64,000 bases of DNA. Source: Kofleriaceae bacterium. GTDB taxonomy: Bacteria; Myxococcota_A; Polyangia; Haliangiales; Haliangiaceae. Positions within the stretch are counted from its first letter, which is position 1, and each line of letters begins with the position of its first letter. Positions 32,885-46,412 of this stretch are shown here, one piece after another. The position numbers and the translations under genes are program-made. The notes beneath the pieces are model-generated. The model searched no databases. It had not been told where the DNA came from and was given only the letters and a program-made list of their open reading frames with translations. The stretch covers positions 186,001-250,000 of the forward strand of contig JACKDR010000004.1 of NCBI GenBank assembly GCA_020633495.1. The letters are read 5' to 3'.

Positions 32885-34984
32885 ATGAAGCCGCGTCGCC
32901 CGCTCGCCCTCGCCGCCGCCTTCCTCGTCACCGCCGGCCTGTCCGCGCTCGCCGCGTGCGGTGACGACGGTGGCAACGGCAACGGCGACGGCGGCAACCC
33001 GGGCGGCGACGCCGGGGTGCCCGACGCCAACGGCGGCCCCGACGCCGAGCCGACCTGCGTGTTCACGCCGACCGGCGAGTTCAACCCCGCGGTCGAGTGC
33101 CGGTGGGACGGCCCCGCCGCCGGCCTGCCGTACCAGAGCTACAACGACGTCGTCATGACGCCGGTCGTGATCAACCTGACCGACGACGACACCGACGGCG
33201 ACGTCGACCTCGACGACATCCCGGACATCGCGTTCGTCGCGTACCGGCTGCAGGAGGACGGCTGCTGCAACGTCAACGGCGTGCTGCGGGTGGTGTCGGG
33301 TGGCTGCGCCGCCGACGGCACGCTGACCCAGCACTACGCGGTGGGCGCCACCGAGATCGAGGCCGACACCGGCATCGCCGGGCTGTGGCTCGACAACTCG
33401 GGCGGCCTCGCGGTCGGCGACATCGACGACGACGGCTCGCCCGACATCGTCGGCATGCTCAACGGCGGCGGCACGATCGCGTTCGAGAAGGACGGTCACG
33501 TCAAGTGGGTGCAGCAGACCTACCCGAGCGGCACCGACCGGCTCGCCGGCGTCCAGCCGTCGATCGCCAACGTCGACGGCGTCGGCGCCGCCGAGGTCAT
33601 CGTCGGGCGCGTCGTGCTCAACGGCGAGGACGGCACGCTGCAGTGGCAGGGCACGTTCGGGCTCGGCACCAACGGCTTCATGGGCCCGGTGTCCGCGGCC
33701 GGCGACCTCGACCTCGACGGCGTCACCAACGTCCTGGCCGGCAACACGATGTACAACCCGGACGGCACCGAGGCGTGGAGCTACGCCTACGCGATCCCGA
33801 TCAGCAGCACCAACTGCCAGGCCCAGGGCTACCCGTGCGACGGCTTCGTCGCCACCGGCAACTTCGACGCCGACGACGAGGGCGAGCTGGTGGTCGTGCG
33901 CGCCGGCATCATCTACATCCTCAACGACGACGGCACGCCGATGATGATCGGCGGCACGCCGGTCGAGATCCCGATCCCGCTCATCGACTGCGGCAAGAAC
34001 GAGGGCGGCCCGCCCACCGTCGCCGACTTCGACGGCGACGGCGAGCCCGAGATCGGCGTCGCCGCCGCCGACTACTACATCGTCGCCGACCTCGAGTGCC
34101 TGGCGACGCCGCTGCCCGCCGGCTGCACCGACCCGGGCATCCGCTGGAAGGTCACCAACGAGGACTGCAGCTCGCGCGTCACCGGCTCCAGCGTCTTCGA
34201 CTTCGACGCCGACGGCCGCGCCGAGGTGGTCTACGCCGACGAGACCCAGTTCCGCATCCTCGACGGCGTCGACGGCAGCGAGCGCCTGGCGATCCCCAAC
34301 CACTCGCACACCCGCCTCGAGATGCCGATCGTCGCCGACGTCGACAACGACGGCAACGCCGAGATCGTCTTCGTCGAGAACGCCCACGGCGGCGGCACCA
34401 CCCAGGGCATCCGGGTCTACGGCGACGCCACCGACAGCTGGGCGTCGACCCGGCGGATCTGGAACCAGCACAGCTACCACGTCACCAACGTCAGCGAGCT
34501 GGGTGCGATCCCCGACTACGAGCCGCCCAACTGGCTGGAGCCGACCCAGAACACGCTGTCGCACCGGATGAACAACTTCCGCCAGAACCTGCCCGACAAC
34601 GACGCCCTGGCGGCGCCCGACCTGGTGGTGTCGCTGACCCTCGAGACCAACGGCTGCGTGCTGATCGCGCGGGTCTGCAACGAGGGCGACAACGTCGCCG
34701 GCGCCGGCCTGCCGGTCAGGTTCTGGGACAACGACACGATGACCGAGGTGCCGTGCGCCGGCGGCACGCCGATGACCGCGGCGCCGCTGCCGCCGGGCGG
34801 CTGCGTCGACGTCCAGTGCGTGTGGAACGACGCGCCGGATCCCATCGACGTCCGCGCCTGCGTCGACAACGACGGCTACGGCTGCACCGGCTCGAGCAGC
34901 GACCCCGGCGCCAACAACGAGTGCAACGAGGGCAACAACCAGGACAACCAGTCCGGCCCGTTCGACTGCCAGCCGATCGGCTGA
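32885..34984 (+). CDS. FG-GAP/VCBS-repeat lipoprotein
   Basis: A 699-residue lipoprotein: signal peptide ending in LSALAAC, then CGDDGGNGNGDGG and a low-complexity linker. From about residue 90 there are repeated calcium-loop motifs of the VCBS/FG-GAP type (DDTDGDVDLDDIPDIAF, DIDDDGSPDIVG, DFDGDGEPEIGVA, DFDADGRAEVVYAD, DVDNDGNAEIVFV), which form an integrin-like propeller. The C-terminal 150 residues are a CARDB-like Cys-containing sandwich (DLVVSLTLETNGCVLIARVC). Likely outer-surface adhesin or matrix protein; partner unknown. A leaderless promoter lies directly upstream. Confidence 0.9.
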   Translation: MKPRRPLALAAAFLVTAGLSALAACGDDGGNGNGDGGNPGGDAGVPDANGGPDAEPTCVFTPTGEFNPAVECRWDGPAAGLPYQSYNDVVMTPVVINLTDDDTDGDVDLDDIPDIAFVAYRLQEDGCCNVNGVLRVVSGGCAADGTLTQHYAVGATEIEADTGIAGLWLDNSGGLAVGDIDDDGSPDIVGMLNGGGTIAFEKDGHVKWVQQTYPSGTDRLAGVQPSIANVDGVGAAEVIVGRVVLNGEDGTLQWQGTFGLGTNGFMGPVSAAGDLDLDGVTNVLAGNTMYNPDGTEAWSYAYAIPISSTNCQAQGYPCDGFVATGNFDADDEGELVVVRAGIIYILNDDGTPMMIGGTPVEIPIPLIDCGKNEGGPPTVADFDGDGEPEIGVAAADYYIVADLECLATPLPAGCTDPGIRWKVTNEDCSSRVTGSSVFDFDADGRAEVVYADETQFRILDGVDGSERLAIPNHSHTRLEMPIVADVDNDGNAEIVFVENAHGGGTTQGIRVYGDATDSWASTRRIWNQHSYHVTNVSELGAIPDYEPPNWLEPTQNTLSHRMNNFRQNLPDNDALAAPDLVVSLTLETNGCVLIARVCNEGDNVAGAGLPVRFWDNDTMTEVPCAGGTPMTAAPLPPGGCVDVQCVWNDAPDPIDVRACVDNDGYGCTGSSSDPGANNECNEGNNQDNQSGPFDCQPIG

Positions 34985-34995
34985 GCGGGTCCGGC

Positions 34996-35430
34996 TCAGG
35001 CGTCGTCGGACTGCGCGACGTTGCCCCAGCAGCCCAGCGCGACCCCGCCCACGCCCTTGCCGGGCAGGTCCTGGGACCACAGGCGCTTGCCGTCGTGAGC
35101 GAAGGCGTCGACGTAGCCACCCTTGCCGACCAGGATCAGCTCGGGCTCGACGATGATCGTGGCGCGGCCGATGCCACCGGTCGGTGACTCCCAGCGGGTC
35201 GCGCCGGTGAGGTAGTCGAGGCAGAACACCTTGGCCTCCTTGGCCGAGGCCACGACGCAGCCGTAGCGCATCGCCAGGAAGACGTCGCCGAAGCCGCCGC
35301 CGGGCAGCCCGTTCTCCCAGCGGATCGCGCCGGTCGCGCGGTCGAGGCCGAGGACCGTGCCCTTGATCCCGATCACCAGGATCGAGCGATCGGCCTCCTG
35401 CTCGTGCGTCGGCGTGCGGTATGCGGACAT
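34996..35430 (-). CDS. Short PQQ-like repeat protein
   Basis: A 144-residue protein made of three PQQ/BamB-like blade repeats (GTVLGLDRATGAIRWENGLP, AKVFCLDYLTGATRWESP, GYVDAFAHDGKRLWSQDLP), too few for a full propeller, so it either oligomerises or is a partial copy. No signal peptide is visible, which is odd for this family. It ends 11 bases from the convergent FG-GAP gene. TACGGT lies just before the ATG and may be its -10. Confidence 0.75.
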   Translation of the reverse strand: MSAYRTPTHEQEADRSILVIGIKGTVLGLDRATGAIRWENGLPGGGFGDVFLAMRYGCVVASAKEAKVFCLDYLTGATRWESPTGGIGRATIIVEPELILVGKGGYVDAFAHDGKRLWSQDLPGKGVGGVALGCWGNVAQSDDA

Positions 35431-35566
35431 GGCCGACCGTACCGCGAGGCGCGGCGGCGGGCGCGCGTGCCCGCGGTCACGGCCGGCCCGGGGCGCGCCG
35501 GATCGTTCCGCCGCGTGCCGCACCTTGCCGGGTCACATGTCGGCGACGGTCGCTCTGCCGCGGCCC

Positions 35567-38488
35567 ATGACGACCTCCACGCTCTCCCGCGCGGTGGGTC
35601 CGGACCCGGTGCGTGCGCGCTCGCGCGCGCGCTGGCGTCGTACGGCCTCCGTCCTGTCCATCCCCGGCGCGCTCGGCGCCGCCCTGCTCGCCGGCTGCGT
35701 CGGTGACGACCCCGCCGACGACGCGGTCTCGACCGACGACCAGGCGCTGTCGCTGAAGCTGCCGACCGTCGACCCCTATCAGGTCACCAACGTCGGCACC
35801 TACGTCGCCACGCTGGCGGCCAAGCCGGGGGCGATCGTGCTCGGCGGCGACTTCAACGGCGACGATCGCACCGACGTCGCGGTGCTCGGCGCCAGCGGCA
35901 GCAGCATCGTCGCGATCGGCCTGGCACGCGGTGACGGCAGCTTCTCGCTCGAGTACCGGTTCGCGTCCGGCTTCGCCGGCAAGGCCATGCAGCCAGGCGT
36001 CCAGGCCGTGGTCGGCGACTTCGACGGCGACGGCCTCAGCGACATCGCGCTGGCCGGCGGGGCGAGCTGGACGACGGTGCCGGTCGCGTTCTCGCGCGGC
36101 AGCTCGTTCACGGTCACCGATCGGCCGTCGCAGACGTTCGCCATCCAGGCGCGCTACCCGGGCGTGGCCTTGCGCGCCGGCGACGTCGACGGTAACGGCC
36201 TCGACGATCTGCTGCTGATCGGCTCGGCCGCCGAGCAGGCCGTGGCGGTCGGCCGGTCGCTCGGCAACGGCGAATTCAGCTCGTTCCTGATGCACAGCCT
36301 GGGCATCCGAGGCCTCCTGGACGCCCCTGGCGTGCAGATCGCGGTCGGCGACTTCGATGACAACGGCCTGGCCGACGTCGCGCTCGCGGGCGGCGCGGGC
36401 TGGTCGACCGTGCCGGTGTACCTGAACACCGGCGAGGACACGTTCGCCCTGACCCAGCCGGAGGGCGGGAGCTTCGCGACCTGGGCGCGCGTCGCCGGCG
36501 CCGCGCTCGCCGTCGGCGACTCCGACGGCGACGGCCGCGACGACCTGCTGCTGATCGGCGGTCACGGCTGGTCGTCGATCCCGGCGGCGCTGTCGCGCAC
36601 GGTCCGGGTCGTCGACGAGCAGACGCACGTGCCCCGCAGCGAGCTGCGCTTCACGATCGAGAACGTCGCGGCGTCGCAGCTCGCCGCCTGGGCGGCGCGC
36701 GACGAGGTGACCCCGATCGTCGGCGATCACGACCGTGACGGCCTCGACGACGTCACCCTGGCTGGCGGCAGCTACTGGACCTCGGTGCCGGTGGGGATGC
36801 GCCGGCGGCTCCACTTCAGCCCGCCGGTGTCGCCCGAGGAGCGGGGCGAGGTGTCGCTGCCCGGCCTGTCCGCCGACGGCTGCGACGCGCTCGTCGACGA
36901 CGCGATGCAGGCGCTCTGTGACGTCATGCCGGGCTGCTCGGCGCCGCCCGCGACGTGCGCCACCGCGCGCGCCGAGCTGGCCGCCGGGACCACGATCTTC
37001 GGCGCCGATCAGCCGGCGTGGTGGCCGGGCCTGGGCGGCCACGGCGACGCCCTGTCGCGCGACGCGCTGTGCATGCTCAAGGATCTCGATCAGGGCGTGC
37101 CGCCGCTGGTCTCCGAGGCCGGCCCGGTCTCGGCGGTCCAGTCGCTGGGGCTGTCGTCGTTCGACCCGGTCACCCGCACCGTCGAGGGCTACCAGGTCGT
37201 CGAGATGTGCGCGCCGCTGATCGGCTGCCTGACCGCGCCGTCGCAGCGGTTCACGGGGACGATCCGTCGCTCGGAGCCGGCGCGGCCGGCCGGCACCGGC
37301 GCCGGCGACTACGACACCCGGGGCGCCTACGGCTTCGTGATGACGGCCGACGAGACCTCGCAGCAGGCCAGCTTCACCGGGCCCAACATCCCGATCATCA
37401 CGCCGCTGGGCGAGGTCGACGTCGTGATCCAGGTCAGCTACCACGGCGACACCCGGGTCGTCGACCAGCCGGTGGCGACGATGCTCCAGCACGCCTACCT
37501 GCCGGGCCGGCCGGTCGAGTTCGACAGCCTGTACGGCCGCAGCCCGGTGACCCAGCGCATCGACGCCGTCGACGACGACGAGGCGGTCGGGTGGTGGAGC
37601 CAGCTGTCGGTGGGCAGCCGGACCGCGGCGCCGTCGATCACGCCGTGGTGGGGCAACTCCGACCGCCCCGATCTCGACCTGTCGCAGCCACGCAGCGAGC
37701 GCGAGAAGACGCCGACCCACCACATGACCGCGACCACGACCGCGACCTACAACCTCGGCCTGCCCGACTGGCTGCCGGGCAACGCCACGCTCACGGTCTC
37801 GCTCGCGATCGTCTACCAGACCTTCGCCACCGGCCAGCTCGCGATCGCGTTCACCGAGGGCAACTACCCCGACGTCGACAACCCGTACACGCAGAGCGCG
37901 GTCGAGCTGCGCCGCGGCGTCAACGCCGCCGACAGCCTCGACGTCGACATCGGCGTGCGGTTCAAGGCGGACTTCGGGATCTACGTGGTCGACGAGGGTC
38001 ACACCTTCCACGTCCCGGTGGTCGAGCACGCCGGCTCGACCCCGACCGGCGCCGCGACCACCAAGGTGATCACCGCGCCCGGCGCGCCGGCGCGCGCGCA
38101 GTCGCTGCAGACCCTGGGCGGCGACTCGTACGCCCGGACCAGCGCCGGTGTGTTCGTCGGCCGGTGCCTGGCGTCGCAGCCGTGGACCGCGCCGGTCCCG
38201 GCGCCGACCTACGAGCCCACCGACGACCCGTTCGAGCTCGACACGCCGTACCCGTGCAACATCTGCGTCGGCGAGCCCAACCTGGTCGGCGGCCGCCACG
38301 CCCGGGTCTGTCCTGAGGGCGTGGCCTGCCCGGTCGACGCCCACGCGCCCGGCGCCAGCGGCGACTGGGACTGCGGCGGCACCACCCTCGGCTGCTACGA
38401 CATGTGCCGCGGCCCCAAGAGCTCGCCGACCGTGTTCCGGACCGCGGCCCAGATCGAGCCCGGACGGTGCAAGGTCATCCCGCACTGA
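35567..38488 (+). CDS. Large FG-GAP repeat lipoprotein
   Basis: A 973-residue predicted lipoprotein. A long Arg-rich n-region leads to SIPGALGAALLAGC, where Cys is the likely lipidated residue, then VGDDPADDA. Residues about 75-370 hold five FG-GAP units (GGDFNGDDRTDVAVLG, GDFDGDGLSDIALAGG, GDVDGNGLDDLLLIG, GDFDDNGLADVALAGG, GDSDGDGRDDLLLIGG). The remaining 550 residues do not match a family I know and contain a Cys-rich C-terminus (YPCNICVGEPN, CPEGVACP, WDCGGTTLGCYDMC). An ATG at 35537 is an alternative start. It is divergent from the PQQ-like gene. A surface or secreted role is expected. Confidence 0.85.
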   Translation: MTTSTLSRAVGPDPVRARSRARWRRTASVLSIPGALGAALLAGCVGDDPADDAVSTDDQALSLKLPTVDPYQVTNVGTYVATLAAKPGAIVLGGDFNGDDRTDVAVLGASGSSIVAIGLARGDGSFSLEYRFASGFAGKAMQPGVQAVVGDFDGDGLSDIALAGGASWTTVPVAFSRGSSFTVTDRPSQTFAIQARYPGVALRAGDVDGNGLDDLLLIGSAAEQAVAVGRSLGNGEFSSFLMHSLGIRGLLDAPGVQIAVGDFDDNGLADVALAGGAGWSTVPVYLNTGEDTFALTQPEGGSFATWARVAGAALAVGDSDGDGRDDLLLIGGHGWSSIPAALSRTVRVVDEQTHVPRSELRFTIENVAASQLAAWAARDEVTPIVGDHDRDGLDDVTLAGGSYWTSVPVGMRRRLHFSPPVSPEERGEVSLPGLSADGCDALVDDAMQALCDVMPGCSAPPATCATARAELAAGTTIFGADQPAWWPGLGGHGDALSRDALCMLKDLDQGVPPLVSEAGPVSAVQSLGLSSFDPVTRTVEGYQVVEMCAPLIGCLTAPSQRFTGTIRRSEPARPAGTGAGDYDTRGAYGFVMTADETSQQASFTGPNIPIITPLGEVDVVIQVSYHGDTRVVDQPVATMLQHAYLPGRPVEFDSLYGRSPVTQRIDAVDDDEAVGWWSQLSVGSRTAAPSITPWWGNSDRPDLDLSQPRSEREKTPTHHMTATTTATYNLGLPDWLPGNATLTVSLAIVYQTFATGQLAIAFTEGNYPDVDNPYTQSAVELRRGVNAADSLDVDIGVRFKADFGIYVVDEGHTFHVPVVEHAGSTPTGAATTKVITAPGAPARAQSLQTLGGDSYARTSAGVFVGRCLASQPWTAPVPAPTYEPTDDPFELDTPYPCNICVGEPNLVGGRHARVCPEGVACPVDAHAPGASGDWDCGGTTLGCYDMCRGPKSSPTVFRTAAQIEPGRCKVIPH

Positions 38489-38557
38489 GCCCGTCCGGGA
38501 TCCGGACCGTACGGGTGTCAGCCACCCGTACGGGGCGCGGCAAGGCGGCAGGATCGT

Positions 38558-41500
38558 TCAGGGCGAGGACGGCCGCGGGGTGGCGAGGAGGCGGCCGGTG
38601 GCGTCGAGGGTCCAGGGGACGTGGCGGGCGAGCTGGGCCTCGAGGTCGGCGGCCGGACGGTCCTCGAGGTGGGTGTCCCAGCGGCGGACGGTGAGGTCGC
38701 CGAGGACGGCCGCGACCTCGCCGCCGTCCGGGCGCACGGCGAGGGCGCCGATGGCGCCGCGGTGGGCGTCGAAGACGGCGAGCGGGCGGCCGGTGGCGGC
38801 GTCCCAGATCCGGACGGCGCCGTCGCCGCCGCCGGTGACGACCAGGGCGCCGTCGGACGTGAACGTCACCGCCGGGACGGCGCCGACGTGGCCCTCGAGG
38901 GTGAAGCGCCGGGTCCGGGTGGCCACGTCCCAGACGACGATCTCGTCGTAGCCGCTGGTGACCAGGCGCCGGCCGTCGCCGCTGACCGCCATCCAGAAGT
39001 AGCGCCCGGGCGCGCTCCACAGCCGGGCGCCGGAGCCGGCGTCGTGCAGCTCGAGCGCGGCGCCGGTGACCGCGGCGACGATGCGGCCGTCGCCGACGAA
39101 GGCGGCGTCGAACACCGGCCCGTCGCAGGTGATCGTCTGCGCCGGCTCGCCGGTCGCGGCGTCCCACAGCCGCACCGTGCGATCGCCGGCCGACAGCAGG
39201 CGCGCGCCGGCACCGTCGAAGGCCAGCGCGACGACGTCGTCGTCGTGGCCCTCGAGCCAGCGCGGCGCCGCCCCGGGGTCGGTCCACAGCGCGACGTCGT
39301 GGCCGCGGGCGGCCGCGATCGCGGCGCCGGACGGCGCCGTCGCGACCAGGTCAGCGCCGCGGCGCCGGCGAGGCTGGCCCCGACCGCGCCGGTGGCGGCG
39401 TCGCAGCGCTGCACGCCGTCGGCGCCGGCCGCGACCAGCGCGCCGTCGCCGGCGTAGGCGACCGCGCGCACGCCGCGCACCGCCGGCACCATCGCCTCGC
39501 GCAGCGCCGCCACCGGCCAGATCCGCGGCGTGTCGCCGCCGCCCAGCGCCAGCGCGCGGGCGCCGTCGGCGGCGAACGACAGCTCGAAGATCGGCACGCC
39601 CTGCCCCATCAGCGTCGCGACCTCGCGCGCCCGGCGACGTCCCACACCCGCAGGACCCGGTCCATGCCGCCGGTGACCAGCCACGCGCCGGTGGCGTCGA
39701 ACGCCAGCGCGCGCACGCCGCGGCCGGCGCCGTCGAGCACCGCGAGCCGGCGCCCGGTCGCGAGCTCGGCGAGCACGACGTCGTCGCCGTCGCCGCGCGC
39801 GGTGGCGACGACGCCGCGCGACGACACCACCATCCGGTCGGCGCCGTCGACGACGACGAGGTCGCCGAGGCGGCGCCCGGTGCGCGTCCCAGCGCCCGGC
39901 CGGCGCGCCCACGGGCGCGATCGCCACGACCGCGCCGTCGGGGCCGAACCGGCCGAGGCCACCCGGCAGGGTCGCGACCGCGGCGCCGTCGGCGCGTCGC
40001 CACAGCCGGGTGGTGCCGTCGTCGCCGGCGGTCCGCAGCAGCGCGCCGTCGGGCGACGCCTCGACCTCGCGCGCCATCCCCGGGTGCGCCGCGACCGTCC
40101 ACAGGGTCTGCCCGGTCAGCGCGTCGGCCAGGCGGAGCGTCCCGGTCGCGCCGATCGTCGCCAGCCGCGCGCCGTCGGGGGTGAACGTCATCGCCGTGGT
40201 GCCGGGCTGGGCCTCGAGCGTCGACTGCACGTCGCCGGTCGCGACCTCGAAGATCCAGCCCTTGCCGTCCTCCCAGATCGCCGCCGCGCGCACGCCGCCC
40301 GGCTCGGTCGCGACCCGCGCGACGCCGGCGCCGTCGTGGCTGGCCAGCTGCGCCCCGGTCGCGGCGTCCCACAGCCGCACCGTGCCGTCGTGGCCGGCGG
40401 TGACGACGCGGCTGCCGTCGCCGGCGAAGGCGCCGACGACGACCGGCCCGTCGTGGCCGCGCAGCGGCACCGACGCCGCCGCGCGCATCGCCCGGGCCAA
40501 GGCGAACCGGACCGCCGCGCCGCGGTTGCCGAGCGCGTAGCTGCGCGCCAGGTACACCGCCGCCTGCAGCGGCTGGCCCTCGGCCAGGCGGCTGACGCCC
40601 TGCTCCTCGAGCAGGCCGACGGTCTGGGCCTTGGCGTGCGCCATCTGGGCCTCGGCCTCGGCGGCGTTGGCCTCGGCGCGCTCGCGCTCGCGCTCGGTGG
40701 CGGCGCGCTCGACGCCGACCGCGCGCACGTACAGGACCAGCCCGACGATCGCCGCGATCGCGAGCAGCCCGACCGCGCCGACCGGCACGCGGTGGCGGTG
40801 GACGAACCGGCTCAGCAGCGCGCGCAGCGAGTAGCTGTGCGCGCTGACCAGCTGGCCGGCGGCGAACCGGCGGAGATCGGCGGCCAGCGCGCCGGCGTCG
40901 GGGTAGCGCTCCGCGGCGTCGCGCGCCATCGCCTTGTCGACGATGGTCAGCAGATCGTCGGGCAGGTCGAGCTGCAGGTCGCGCAGCGGCGTCGGCGGCA
41001 CGGTCGCGACCCGCAGCAGCAGGTCCTGCGCGGTCGCCGCGGCGCCGTAGGGCACCATGCCGGCGAGCACGTGGTAGAGGATCGCGCCCAGCGCGTAGAC
41101 GTCGGCGCGGGCGTCGACCTCCTCGCCGCGCGCCTGCTCGGGCGGCATGTACGCCGGCGTGCCCAGGGCGTGGCCGGCGAGGGTCAGCCCGCCCGACGCG
41201 GTCGCGGTCGGGCGCATCGACAGCGCCAGCGCCGCGTCGTCGTCGTCCTCGGCGCGCAGGTCCTTGGCCAGGCCCCAGTCGATCACGACGGTCTCGCCGT
41301 AGTCGCCGATGAGCACGTTGTGGGGCTTGAGGTCGCGGTGGATGACGCCGCGGGCGTGGGCGTAGGCCAGCGCCTCGGCGACCGCGATGACGTTGGGCAA
41401 GAGCTCGAGGCGGTCGCGGAGCTCGAGCCGGTCCGCGATCACGGCGTCGAGCGAGCGGCCCTCGACCCGCTTCATCGCGAAGAACGGCTCGCCGTCCTCC

Positions 41501-41895
41501 CAGGTCCCGGCCTCGTAGATCGGCACGATCGCGGGGTGCTGCATGCGCGCGGCGATCAGCGCCTCGCGCCGGAACCGCGCCACCAGCGCCGGGCTGCGGT
41601 GCAGCAGCTCCTTGAGCGCCACCGGCCGGTCGTGCCGGACGTCGCGCGCCGCGACGATGCGGCCCATGCCGCCGCGCGCCAGCTCGGCGCCGCGCTCGTA
41701 GTCGGCGCGCGCGACCCGGCGCAGGTCGCCGCCGGGCAGCAGCGGCACTCGCGACGCGTCCAGGGTCTCCTCGAGCGCGACCGGCGCCGCGGCGCTGGCC
41801 ACCGTGCCCCCGAGGTCGTCCTCGGACGACACGGTCGCGGCGTGCGGGTCGGCCGGCGGCGGCGACCCTTTGCCCCTCGGCGCGCGACCTGGCAT
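38558..41895 (-). CDS. Ser/Thr kinase with C-terminal WD40 repeats, three frameshifts
   Basis: A predicted 1112-residue kinase-WD40 fusion. The kinase domain (about 65-340) has ARGGMGRI, VALKE, HRDLKPHN, a DWG in place of DFG (VVIDWGLAK), and MPPEQ. One membrane helix follows (VGLLAIAAIVGLVLYV), then a coiled coil and about ten WD-type repeats (RLWDAATGAQ, VRIWDAATGR). Frame changes near 39888-39890 (extra base in CCC), 39630-39632 (missing base) and 39351 (missing base); between and after these points the WD pattern continues without stops to 38558. Assembly error is the likeliest cause. Such fusions are frequent in myxobacteria and planctomycetes. Confidence 0.8.
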
Positions 41896-41977
41896 CCCTG
41901 CCGATCATGCGCCGATCCCGGCGGCGGCGCCACGGCCACCGCCCGGGTCGGACGCCCCGGGGTCCGGGCGGCGCCGG

Positions 41978-42429
41978 CTACGCCGACGCGTTCGACGCGG
42001 CGGCGATGCGGGCCTGCGCCCACTCGACGTCGTGGCGCAGGTTCAGGTAGTCGCCGTCGGCCGGCTTGTCGCCCCACTTGGCGACCGCGGCCTCGGCCGC
42101 GCGCAGGTCGGCGCGGGCGGCCTCGACGTCGACCGCGCTGCCCTGCACGCACTGCTCGACCAGGACCTCGACGGCGCCGGTCGGATCGCAGCGCAGGTAG
42201 CCCGACGACACCGCGTAGCGGGTCGGGGTGCGCTCGCCGATGACGAGCACGCCGGGCTTGAGCGCGGCCAGCATCGGGACGTGGCCGGGCAGCAGCTCGA
42301 ACGCGCCTTCCTCGCCCGGGGCGGCCAGCGCGTCGGTGTCCTTGTGCGCGACCACGCCGCGCGGGGTCACGACGTTGACGTCGAGGCGGGTCGACAGCCC
42401 GGCGAGCTGCTTGAGGTCGCCGGCCGCCA

Positions 42430-42430
<1 letters not shown>
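41978..42430 (-). CDS. atpC: ATP synthase epsilon subunit
   Basis: A 150-residue epsilon subunit of the F1 ATPase, part of the central stalk. The beta-sandwich domain is clear (LDVNVVTPRGVVAHKDTDAL, EGAFELLPGHVPMLAALKPG, SSGYLRC), and the C-terminal helical hairpin is present (AARADLRAAEAAVAKWG). The ATG shares one base with the TGA of atpD (TGATG), so its translation is coupled; a GTG three bases further up is not needed. It is the last gene of the operon. Downstream is the divergent-looking WD40 kinase gene on the same strand, 82 bases away. Confidence 0.95.
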
Positions 42431-43884
<1,454 letters not shown>

Positions 43885-43903
43885 GACTTCAATTTCCTTA
43901 GGG

Positions 43904-44806
43904 TCAGCCCTTGAGAGCTTCGGCGCCCGAGATGACCTCGAGCAGCTCCTTGGTGATGGCGGCCTGGCGGGCCCGGTTGTAGACCAGCGTCAGCCGCGAG
44001 ATCATCTCGCCGGCGTTGTTGGTGGCGTTCTCCATCGCGCTCATGCGCGCGCCGAACTCCGACGCGATCGACTCGAGGCACGCCCGGTACAGCCCGATCT
44101 GGACGAACAGCGGCACCAGCCGCGCCAGCAGCGCTTCCTTGCCCGGCTCGTAGATGTAGTCGGGGCCGACGTGGGTGAAGTCGGCGCGGGTGATCTGGCC
44201 GTCGCCGTCCTTGTCGGTGACGGCGTCGGCGACCACCGGGAGGATCTGCTTGACGACGACGTTCTGGCTGATCGCGCTCTTGAACTCGTTGTAGACGAGG
44301 TAGACGCGGTCGACCTTGTCGGTCAGGAAGTCGTCGATCACGCGGTTGGCCATCTCGCGCGCCGTGGTCAGCGCGGTCGGGCCGGTGGGCGCGGGGTCGT
44401 AGCTGGCGATGTTGGCGTTGCGGCGCGAGAAGTGCTGGTTGGCCTTCTTGCCCAGGATCCGCAGCGACACCTGCTGGGCGCCGCCGAGGTCCTGCTCGAC
44501 GAACTGCTCGACCCGGCGGATCACGCTCGAGTTGAACGCGCCGGCGAGGCCGCGGTCCGACGAGATCATCACCATCGTGACGCGGTTGGCCGGCCGGCTC
44601 GCGAACAGCGGGTGGGCGTCGGCGCCGGCGACCTCCGCCAGCTCCGAGACCACCGTGGTCAGGGCGTGGGCGTAGGGCCGGGCCGCGATGATCGCGTCCT
44701 GGGCGCGGCGCAGCTTGGCGGCCGCGACCAGCTTCATCGCACGCGTGATCTTGCGGGTGTTCTTGACCGACCCGATCCGCTTGCGGATGGACTTCAGCGA
44801 CGCCAT
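43904..44806 (-). CDS. atpG: ATP synthase gamma subunit
   Basis: A 300-residue gamma subunit, the rotor shaft. The N-terminal coiled-coil SLKSIRKRIGSVKNTRKITR and C-terminal RMSAMENATNNAGEMISRLT are diagnostic. A segment around residues 185-215 (DAVTDKDGDGQITRADFTHV) is longer than in the E. coli protein and contains an EF-hand-like DKDGDGQ; whether it binds calcium is unknown. The ATG follows the atpA stop after one base, so expression is coupled. Confidence 0.97.
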   Translation of the reverse strand: MASLKSIRKRIGSVKNTRKITRAMKLVAAAKLRRAQDAIIAARPYAHALTTVVSELAEVAGADAHPLFASRPANRVTMVMISSDRGLAGAFNSSVIRRVEQFVEQDLGGAQQVSLRILGKKANQHFSRRNANIASYDPAPTGPTALTTAREMANRVIDDFLTDKVDRVYLVYNEFKSAISQNVVVKQILPVVADAVTDKDGDGQITRADFTHVGPDYIYEPGKEALLARLVPLFVQIGLYRACLESIASEFGARMSAMENATNNAGEMISRLTLVYNRARQAAITKELLEVISGAEALKG

Positions 44807-44807
44807 C

Positions 44808-46349
<1,542 letters not shown>

Positions 46350-46412
46350 GGTGCGTCTTCCTCGGGGCGATCGGGCTGGAAGGTTGGTGTCGGAATCGTC
46401 GGGGCGCGGCGG

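Noticed and set aside
35477..38485. Minus-strand frame of 1002 codons
   Set aside because: Antisense shadow of the large FG-GAP lipoprotein gene.
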